From assembly GCF_000170895.1 (NCBI RefSeq), contig NZ_ABCS01000014.1:62001-126000 (forward strand): a stretch of 64,000 nt of DNA, given 5' to 3'. A program made the translations under genes and the position numbers. This stretch comes from Plesiocystis pacifica SIR-1. GTDB taxonomy: Bacteria > Myxococcota_A > Polyangia > Nannocystales > Nannocystaceae. The notes under the pieces were generated by a model. That model worked only from the letters and a program-made list of their open reading frames with translations, had not been told where the DNA came from and ran no database searches. Shown here one piece after another: positions 53,097 through 64,000 of the stretch (positions are counted from its first letter, which is position 1; every line of letters begins with the position of its first letter).

Positions 53097-55115
53097 TCAG
53101 CGCGGCGGCCCGGCCTTGGCCGGGCGGATCTTGAGCTTGGGGTCGCGGGCGTCGGGCTTGGCGGCCTTGCGCGCGAAGGTCTCGGCGACGTCGACGGCGA
53201 CCTCGAACACGGAGCTGCGCAGGCCGATGCGGACGGCCCCGACGCTGCGCGAGGTGATCTCGCCGCGGCGGCACAGGTGCGCGAGCAGGCGCCCGGGCGT
53301 GGCCCCGCCGCGCTGCCCCCAGTTGATCTCGAAGCGGCGATAGCCGGGCTGCTCGGCGAAGTCGAAGTCGTCGCGCCCGCGGCCCTTGTCGCGGCGCTCG
53401 CCTCGGTCGTCCCGGCGCCGGTCTCCGCCGCGCTCTGGCCGGTCTTGACGATCAAAGCGGCGCTCCCGACGGGGCCCGCGATCGTCCCGGTCGCGGTCGT
53501 GGCGGTCTCGATCGCGCCGGCCCTTGGACTTCTTGCTCTCGATGGCCATGGGCTCCCGGGGCAGGGGCGGGGTCGCCATCTCGAGCAAGGTCGCAACCAG
53601 GACCTGCGGGTCGTGGCGCTCGAGCAAGGTCGCGGCGTAGGCCAGGTCCGCCTCGGCCAGGTTGCGCCGGGGGCCCCGTGCGGCCAGCTCCTCGGCGGTC
53701 TGGGCCGCCGGCGTCGCTTCGGTCCCCGTCTGCGCTCCGGTCTCCGCCTCTGTCGTTGCGGGACCCTCGACCGCGGGCGCGCTGCCCTCGGCCGCGGGCG
53801 CGCTGCCCTCGACCGCGGGCGCGCTGCCCTCTGCCGCCGGGCTCGCGTCCGAGCCCTCGGCCTCGAGCTCCGTCGTCAACAGCCGGTTGAGCTCCCGGCG
53901 GGTCCGCTTGCGCACGGCCTTGCGGATCTTCTTGGGCGTCGGCGGGGTCGCCCAGTTGGGCTCGACCTTGGCGCTCGACAGCAGCCGGCGGATCCGCCCC
54001 TCGGCCCGGCGCGGGACCAGCAGCCAGCTCGCCCCCTTGCGCCCGGCCCGGCCGGTGCGGCCGCTGCGGTGGGTGTAGTTGGCGTGGTCCGTGGGCAGGT
54101 CGGCGTGGATGACCGTGGCGATGTCGGCCACGTCGATGCCGCGGGCGGCGACGTCCGTGGCGACCAGGGTGTTGACGATGCCCGAGCGGAAGGCCTCGAG
54201 GGTGCGCGTGCGCTGGGCCTGGCTGAGCTCGCCGCTAAAGGGCAGGGCCGAGAAGCCGTCGCTGGCCAGCTGCGAGGCGAGGGTGTCGGTGTCGATGCGC
54301 CGGCGCACGAAGATCAGCGTGCGCCGCCCGGAGGCCAGCAACATCAGGTTGACCAGCGCCGGGTAGCGGTTGCCCATGTCGACGCTGTAGCAGGTGACCT
54401 CGATGTCCTGGTGCGGCGCGCCGAGGGCCGTGCCCTGGACCGTGCGCGCCTCGTCGCCCTGGAAGGCGTCGGCGAGGCGCCGGACCTCGCGGGGGAAGGT
54501 GGCCGAGACCAGGTGGCTGGTCCGCGACTCGGGCAGCTCGGCGACGATCGCGTCGAGCTCGTCGCGAAAGCCCATGTCGAGCATCTGGTCGGCCTCGTCG
54601 AGGACCACGTGGCTGACGTCGCTGCAGTCGACCCCGCGCTCGCCCGAGTCGTTGCGCATGTGGTCGAGGAGCCGGCCTGGGGTGGCCACGAGCACCCGCG
54701 GGCGCCGGGCCAGGCGGCGCCAGTCGCCGCGGATGTCGACGCCGCCGGTGACCACCTCGACCTCGACGCCGCGGACCATGGAGTAGAGCGAGGCCAGCTC
54801 GCCGCGGACCTGGGAGGCCAGCTCGCGGGTGGGCGTGATGACCAGGGCCGTCGGGCCGCGGCGCGAGCGGGCCTCGTCGCCGAGCAGGGACTCGGCCAGG
54901 GCCAGGCCCAGGGCCATGGTCTTGCCCGAGCCCGTCGCCGAGGAGATGCGCAGGTTGTGCCCGCGCAGCTCCGGCGAGAGCACGGCCTGCTGCACGGAGG
55001 TCAGCCCCGTGAAGCCGCGCTCGCGCATCGCCTTGGCCAGCGGCGCGGGGACCCCTTCGAAATTCGAGGCGGAACCCGAGGGCTCGGTGGCGGTGTTCGC
55101 GGGCGCGTCGGTCAC
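53097..55115 (-). CDS. DEAD-box RNA helicase with DbpA-type RNA-binding domain
   Basis: A 672-residue ATP-dependent RNA helicase. The core motifs are present in order: TSVQQAVL (Q motif), ATGSGKT (I), PTRELASQ (Ia), TPGRLLDHM (Ib), VLDEADQML (II, DEAD), VSATFP (III), FVRRRIDTD (IV), LVATDVAARGIDV (V) and YTHRSGRTGRAG (VI). The C-terminal 75 residues (FEINWGQRGGATPGRLLAHLCRR ...) match the DbpA RNA-binding domain, which targets 23S rRNA hairpin 92, so a ribosome-assembly role is likely. Between them is a 150-residue linker with repeats AVEGSAPA/AAEGSAPA and an Arg/Asp-rich run (DRDRHDRDRDDRGPRRERR) that may drive RNA-granule formation. The protein is much longer than E. coli DbpA (457). Confidence 0.93.
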   Translation of the reverse strand: MTDAPANTATEPSGSASNFEGVPAPLAKAMRERGFTGLTSVQQAVLSPELRGHNLRISSATGSGKTMALGLALAESLLGDEARSRRGPTALVITPTRELASQVRGELASLYSMVRGVEVEVVTGGVDIRGDWRRLARRPRVLVATPGRLLDHMRNDSGERGVDCSDVSHVVLDEADQMLDMGFRDELDAIVAELPESRTSHLVSATFPREVRRLADAFQGDEARTVQGTALGAPHQDIEVTCYSVDMGNRYPALVNLMLLASGRRTLIFVRRRIDTDTLASQLASDGFSALPFSGELSQAQRTRTLEAFRSGIVNTLVATDVAARGIDVADIATVIHADLPTDHANYTHRSGRTGRAGRKGASWLLVPRRAEGRIRRLLSSAKVEPNWATPPTPKKIRKAVRKRTRRELNRLLTTELEAEGSDASPAAEGSAPAVEGSAPAAEGSAPAVEGPATTEAETGAQTGTEATPAAQTAEELAARGPRRNLAEADLAYAATLLERHDPQVLVATLLEMATPPLPREPMAIESKKSKGRRDRDRHDRDRDDRGPRRERRFDRQDRPERGGDRRRDDRGERRDKGRGRDDFDFAEQPGYRRFEINWGQRGGATPGRLLAHLCRRGEITSRSVGAVRIGLRSSVFEVAVDVAETFARKAAKPDARDPKLKIRPAKAGPPR

Positions 55116-55201
55116 CTGGCCCGGTACACCGGATCGCCCCGCGTGTCGACTGCGCGTTGACCGGTAGCCCCAGTCACCAGCTCAGCCCGGCCCAGCCCGG
55201 C

Positions 55202-55990
55202 TCAGGTGTCCGCGAAGCGAGCGACCACCGGGACGTGGTCCGAGGGCTCGTCCCAGGCCCGGGGCTCCCAGTCGTGGACGACCTCGGTGCAGCGCTCGGT
55301 CGCCGGCGCCGTCGCGTAGACGTAGTCGATGCGCAGGCCGTGCTTTTTCTCCCAGCTCCCGCCGCGGTAGTCGAACCAGGTGAAGCGCCCCGGCGCGTCG
55401 TCGAACTTGCGGAAGCAGTCGTGCAGCCCGAAGTTCTCGAGGGCGTCGAGGGCCGCGTGCTCCTCGGGCGTGAAGTGCGTGCCGCCCTTCATCGACTCGA
55501 CCGACCAGGTGTCGCGCGCGTCCCGGGCGATGTTGAAGTCGCCGCACAGCACGACCTCGTCGCTGGGTCCAAAGCGAGCGTCGAGCTCGCCCCGCAAGCG
55601 CGCGAACCAGTCGAGCTTGTAGGCGAAGGCCTCCGAGCCCAGCGCGGTCCCGTTGGGCGCGTAGAGGTTGTAGATGCGCACGCCCTCGTAGGTCAGCGCG
55701 AGGATGCGCTTGTGCTTGTCCTCGGGGCCCTCGGCGAAGCCCAGCTGGACGTCGACGGGCTTTTGGCCCTTCACCAGGGTCGCCACGCCCGCGTAGCCCT
55801 TGGTCCCGTTGAGCGCGACTTGGTAGCCGAGCTCCATGAACGGGACCCGCGGGAACAGGGCGTTCTCGACCTTCGTCTCCTGCAAGCACGCGACGTCCGG
55901 CTCGTGCTCGTCGAGGTAGGTCAGCACGTTGTCGAGGCGCGCCCGCACCGAGTTGACGTTCCAGGTCATGAGGCTGAAGCCCTTCGCCAT
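55202..55990 (-). CDS. xth: exodeoxyribonuclease III
   Basis: A 262-residue AP endonuclease/exonuclease of the ExoIII family. MTWNVNSVRARLDNVLTYL, VACLQETKVENALFP, IYNLYAPNG, VVLCGDFNIARD, FTWFDYR and RIDYVYAT followed by PSDHVPVVARF are the standard catalytic motifs (Asn, Glu, Tyr, Asp-x-Asn, Asp, His). It repairs abasic sites. The start is the ATG of MAKGFSLMTWNVNSV; upstream frame is noise. It is divergent from the thiolase gene, with 172 bases between starts. Confidence 0.95.
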   Translation of the reverse strand: MAKGFSLMTWNVNSVRARLDNVLTYLDEHEPDVACLQETKVENALFPRVPFMELGYQVALNGTKGYAGVATLVKGQKPVDVQLGFAEGPEDKHKRILALTYEGVRIYNLYAPNGTALGSEAFAYKLDWFARLRGELDARFGPSDEVVLCGDFNIARDARDTWSVESMKGGTHFTPEEHAALDALENFGLHDCFRKFDDAPGRFTWFDYRGGSWEKKHGLRIDYVYATAPATERCTEVVHDWEPRAWDEPSDHVPVVARFADT

Positions 55991-56075
55991 GGCGCGGAGG
56001 ATAACGCCGCCGCGACCCCTCCCGCCGAGGCGTGAATCCGCGGTCGATCCGTGAGTCAACGCAGCGCCTCCCGCT

Positions 56076-56099
56076 CGCTCCCCACACACCAGGGGAGCG
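56076..56099 (+). promoter_or_regulatory. inverted repeat upstream of the thiolase gene
   Basis: CGCTCCCC-ACACACCA-GGGGAGCG: an 8-bp inverted repeat with an 8-base centre, 63 bases before the thiolase start and in the xth/thiolase divergent region. It could be an operator for a dimeric regulator of fatty-acid genes, or a simple hairpin; no regulator gene is near. Confidence 0.3.
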
Positions 56100-56162
56100 C
56101 CGTGAGGAACAACAACCAGGGGCAAAGCACGGCGTTCTCGCCGTCGTGGTACGCAAACGCAG

Positions 56163-57386
56163 ATGGTCGACAATCTGGATCCCGCTCGCACGCCCGTCAT
56201 CGTCGATGCTCTGCGCACCCCCATGGGTCGCTTCCGCGGCGCGCTCGCGCCGATCCGCCCCGACGACCTCGCCGCGCACGTGATCAAGGCGATCGTCGAG
56301 CGCAACCCGACCCTCGCCGAGGACATCGAGGACGTCTACTTCGGCGCCGCGAACCAGTCGGGCGAGGACAACCGCAACGTCGCGCGCATGGGCTCGCTGC
56401 TCGCCGGCCTGCCCGTGGAGGTCCCCGGCGTGACCGTCAACCGCCTGTGCGGCTCGGGCATGGAGGCCATCATCCAGGCCGCCAAGTCGATCATGGTCGG
56501 CGAGGGCAAGGTCTACATCGCCGGCGGCTCGGAGAGCATGACCCGCGCCCCCTACGTCATGCCCAAGGGCCCCCAGCCCTTCCACAACAAGCCCGAGATC
56601 TACGACACCGCCCTGGGCTGGCGCATGAACAACCCCAAGATGGACCAGCGCTACCCCATCGAGGGCCTCGGCAGCACGGCCGAGAACGTCGCCGAGCGCC
56701 ACGGCGTCAGCCGCGAGGACCAGGACGCCTGGGCCCTGCGCAGCCACCAGCGGGCCGCTCAGGCCCAGGACGAGGGCTGGTTCGACGACGAGATCGTGCC
56801 GATCATGGTGCCCCAGGGCCGCAAGAAGGACCCGGTCCGCGTGACCGCCGACGAGTCCGTGCGCCGGGACACCTCGGCCGAGAAGCTCGCCAAGCTGCGC
56901 CCGGTGTTCCGCCAGGGCGGCACGGTCACGGCCGGCAACGCCTCGCCCCTCAACGACGGCGCGGCCGCCCTGCTGATCACCTCGGCCGCCCGCGCGCAGA
57001 TCCTCGGCCTCGAGCCCCTCGCGCGCATCGTGTCCTGGGGCCACGCCGGCGTGCACCCGAGCGTCATGGGCATCGGCCCCATCCCCTCGAGCCGCAAGGC
57101 CCTGCAGCGCGCGGGCATCAAGGCCGCGCAGCTGAGCTCCATCGAGCTCAACGAGGCCTTCGCCAGCCAGACCGTCGCCAGCGTCCGCGCCCTCGGCCTC
57201 GACGAGGACAAGGTCAACCCTTCGGGCGGCGCCATCGCCCTGGGGCACCCCCTCGGCTGCTCCGGCGCGCGGATCGTGACGACCCTGGCCTACAACCTGC
57301 GCCGCACCAAGGGCGAGTGGGGCCTCGCCAGCATGTGCATCGGGGTCGGCCAGGGCATCGCCTGTGTGCTCCAGCGCACAATATGA
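56163..57386 (+). CDS. acetyl-CoA acyltransferase (thiolase)
   Basis: A 407-residue thiolase. The nucleophilic Cys is in VNRLCGSGMEAII; the His and second Cys sites are ALGHPLGCSGARIV and SMCIGVGQGIACVL. The substrate-binding Asn-Glu-Ala-Phe is present (ELNEAFASQT). The HRQ-like residues of the CGxGxG loop read CIGVGQG rather than the common CIGGGQG, a small variation. It either degrades 3-ketoacyl-CoA (FadA/PcaF type) or condenses acetyl-CoA; the long form and PARTPVIVDALRTPMGRFRG start favour the PcaF/FadA biosynthetic-degradative class but do not decide. It stands alone, without FadB nearby. Confidence 0.93.
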   Translation: MVDNLDPARTPVIVDALRTPMGRFRGALAPIRPDDLAAHVIKAIVERNPTLAEDIEDVYFGAANQSGEDNRNVARMGSLLAGLPVEVPGVTVNRLCGSGMEAIIQAAKSIMVGEGKVYIAGGSESMTRAPYVMPKGPQPFHNKPEIYDTALGWRMNNPKMDQRYPIEGLGSTAENVAERHGVSREDQDAWALRSHQRAAQAQDEGWFDDEIVPIMVPQGRKKDPVRVTADESVRRDTSAEKLAKLRPVFRQGGTVTAGNASPLNDGAAALLITSAARAQILGLEPLARIVSWGHAGVHPSVMGIGPIPSSRKALQRAGIKAAQLSSIELNEAFASQTVASVRALGLDEDKVNPSGGAIALGHPLGCSGARIVTTLAYNLRRTKGEWGLASMCIGVGQGIACVLQRTI

Positions 57387-57546
57387 TGATTGCCCCAGAA
57401 GGTGTGTTCATAGCCCGGATTTCGCCCTCCGCGGCATCCCCTGCCAGGCTACGCGGCCGCGGTCCACGCTGCGAAAAGCCATGCGCGCTCTGAAGCACGT
57501 TCCAGGGGTTTGACGCGACGGAGCCTCGCCCCCTACTTTCGCCGCC

Positions 57547-58110
57547 ATGCTTCGCCTTGGCTCGCTGACTGCCTCCCTGTTTTTCGCCGCCGCCCTCTCC
57601 CTGACCGCCTGCGACAACGGCGACGACGACGGGGGCACCGACGAGGCCGCCGACGGGAGCGACGGCGCCGAGGAGGGCGGCGTGTGCGGTGAGGAGTGGG
57701 CCGAGAAGGACGGCACCACCCCGTCCATCATGGACATCTGGGGAGCCCCCTGCACCACCGACGCCGACTGTGCGGCCATCCCCGGCGGCGACGGCGTGTG
57801 CGTGGACAACATCGTCGGCGTCTACGATCTGCCCGGGGGCTACTGCGCCAAGCTCGGCTGCGAGCTGCCCGACACCAGCACCAGCTTCGTGCCCAACGCC
57901 ATGGACTGCGACCCCAACGGCGGCGTGTCCTGTGCCGGCATCCAGGGCGTCTACACCATCTGCGGCCTGCCCTGCACCAGCGACAGCCAGTGCGGCCGCG
58001 AGGGCTACGGCTGCCGGATCATGCCCAACATCGGCGCCGAGGGGGACGAGGCCTACTGCCTCATGAACCCCGACGACTGCTGCACCTCTGCCTCCAACGA
58101 GTGTGCCTGA
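57547..58110 (+). CDS. small Cys-rich lipoprotein
   Basis: A 187-residue secreted lipoprotein. The signal peptide (LTASLFFAAALSLTAC) has a strong lipobox (LTAC), followed by an acidic linker (DNGDDDGGTDEAADGSDGAEE). The mature domain has twelve or more cysteines in a pattern like that of the larger surface proteins: GAPCTTDADCAAIPGGDGVC (shown in part), YCAKLGCELP, CGLPCTSDSQCGREGYGCR and CLMNPDDCC. The function is unknown. Its end overlaps the start of the methyltransferase gene by eight bases. Confidence 0.85.
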   Translation: MLRLGSLTASLFFAAALSLTACDNGDDDGGTDEAADGSDGAEEGGVCGEEWAEKDGTTPSIMDIWGAPCTTDADCAAIPGGDGVCVDNIVGVYDLPGGYCAKLGCELPDTSTSFVPNAMDCDPNGGVSCAGIQGVYTICGLPCTSDSQCGREGYGCRIMPNIGAEGDEAYCLMNPDDCCTSASNECA

Positions 58111-59071
58111 GCCCAGCGCGCCCCTGCTCCTCGACGGCGCCTTGGCCACGGAGCTGAGGCGCCGCGGCTTTGAGCTGGAGGCGCCCCTGTTCGCGGCCCG
58201 GGCCTTGCTCGAGGCCCCGGACCTGCTCGTCGAGATTCACCGCGACTACGCCCTGGCCGGCGCCCAGGTCCTGAGCACCAACAGCTTCGGGCTGCACGCC
58301 GCGACCCTGGCCCGGGCCGGCATGGCCGAGCGCCAGGCCGAGCTCGCGGCCCGCAGCGTCGAGCTCACCTTCCTCGCGCGCCAGCTCGTGCGCCAGTCGG
58401 GCTCCGAGCGCACCTCCTTCCGGGTCGCGGCCTCTGTCCCGCCCCCGCCCCCCTCCCCCTCCGAGGGCGACGCCCCCGAGCTGACCCGCGCCGCCCTGCG
58501 CAGCTTGGCGAGCGCCCTCGTCGACGCGGGCGCGGACCTGGTGCTGTTCGAGACCTTCGCCAAGCCCGAGCACATCCGCGCGGCCCTCGAGGTCGCCGGC
58601 GCCCTCGAGGTCCCCGTGTGGCTGTCCGTCGTTGGCGACGCCCGGCCGGGCCACCGCGGCCAGCTCCTCGGCGGCGTCCCCTTCGACGCCCTCGCGGCGC
58701 TGCTGCGCGAGCCCGGCCTGCGCCGCCCCGACGCCCTGCTGCTCAACTGCACGCAGATCGACGCCGTACCTCGGGCCCTCGACGCCCTGCTCCAGACCGC
58801 GCGCGCGGCCGGGCTCGAGGGCGTCGACCTCGGCCTGTACCCGCACCTCGGACGCGCCCGCCACGACGGCGAGTGGATCGATCGCATCCTCGAGGCCGAG
58901 GTCTACGCCGGTCAGATCGAGGCGTGGATGGCCGCGCGCCCGGCCCTGTCCATCGCCGGGGCCTGCTGCGGCTCGACCCCCGCCTACGTCGAGGCCCTGG
59001 CCCGCCGGCTCCACCCCGACGCGGCCGCCCGCGAGCGCGCGAACGTCCGCCTCGCGCACCGCCTGCCCTGA
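58103..59071 (+). CDS. homocysteine S-methyltransferase-family protein
   Basis: A 322-residue protein of the MmuM/YbgG-BHMT family. The N-terminal LLLDGALATELRRRGFEL and YALAGAQVLSTNSFGLHA match the family. The zinc-binding Cys residues are found as LLLNCTQID and AGACCGSTPAYVEAL (the usual GGCCG is GACCG here). DLVLFETFAKPEHIRAAL and VPVWLSVVGD complete the barrel. It probably makes methionine from homocysteine and S-methylmethionine or betaine. It starts with GTG, overlapping the upstream lipoprotein by eight bases, and ends 25 bases before the convergent hybrid kinase. Confidence 0.9.
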   Translation: MPEPSAPLLLDGALATELRRRGFELEAPLFAARALLEAPDLLVEIHRDYALAGAQVLSTNSFGLHAATLARAGMAERQAELAARSVELTFLARQLVRQSGSERTSFRVAASVPPPPPSPSEGDAPELTRAALRSLASALVDAGADLVLFETFAKPEHIRAALEVAGALEVPVWLSVVGDARPGHRGQLLGGVPFDALAALLREPGLRRPDALLLNCTQIDAVPRALDALLQTARAAGLEGVDLGLYPHLGRARHDGEWIDRILEAEVYAGQIEAWMAARPALSIAGACCGSTPAYVEALARRLHPDAAARERANVRLAHRLP

Positions 59072-59096
59072 GCTTCCTACGCGCGGACGGCTCGGG

Positions 59097-64000
<4,904 letters not shown>

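Overview
The window is very GC-rich (visibly about 70% or more), has densely packed genes on both strands, and contains no rRNA, tRNA, phage or insertion-sequence genes that I can see. The gene content points to a myxobacterium (Myxococcota), most likely a Nannocystis/Plesiocystis/Enhygromyxa-type lineage. The reasons are several Cys-rich lipoproteins with long Ser/Thr/Glu or Asp linkers, eukaryotic-type Ser/Thr kinases (one a pseudokinase, one coupled to an ECF sigma factor, one fused to an ATPase and histidine kinase), FHA and HEAT-repeat proteins, and a bactofilin beside the F1Fo ATP synthase genes. The taxonomic call is inference from content; no marker gene was compared.

Layout: 1-7186 holds assorted genes: a truncated protein, a membrane protein, a lipocalin-like protein, a quinone-oxidoreductase-like enzyme, a GAF protein with a small overlapping partner, a GT-C type glycosyltransferase and a prolyl-4-hydroxylase-like dioxygenase. 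7249-13676 (minus) is the atp operon in transcription order atpF'-atpF-atpH-atpA-atpG-atpD-atpC; subunits a and c are not present. A bactofilin lies just upstream. 14661-15617 is a double-FHA protein, followed by the sdhCAB operon (15847-19255) with a textbook terminator. 19707-26457 holds a pseudokinase, a small conserved-looking protein, prmA-rsmE, and an RDD membrane protein overlapping a large MshEN/GAF/HEAT scaffold protein.

From 26579 to 53028 the window is mostly accessory: secreted lipoproteins, a minus-strand operon (EamA exporter, two unknown proteins, pheA, mtfA), a 1-Cys peroxiredoxin, a broken DUF538 gene, a lower-GC predicted nuclease-fold protein, a lipoprotein gene bracketed by two 87-bp inverted repeats, an esterase lipoprotein, a vWA lipoprotein, a HEAT-repeat/beta-domain protein next to a large lipoprotein with tandem H-type-lectin-like repeats, and a transmembrane kinase - ECF sigma - trypsin-like lipoprotein cluster. 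53097-64000 returns to more ordinary genes: a DbpA-like RNA helicase, exonuclease III, a thiolase, a Cys-rich lipoprotein overlapping a homocysteine S-methyltransferase, and the truncated end of a giant kinase/ATPase/histidine-kinase hybrid.

Main systems: oxidative phosphorylation (atp plus sdh), aromatic amino-acid synthesis (pheA), translation-related methylation (prmA, rsmE), and a large surface/secretome and phospho-signalling complement. The most unusual items are the DUF538 pseudogene with one in-frame amber codon, the 87-bp inverted repeats around one lipoprotein gene, the lower-GC predicted nuclease, the kinase-sigma-protease cluster, and the two-gene unknown module inside the pheA operon. 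I did not find a clear-cut new defence or biosynthetic system.
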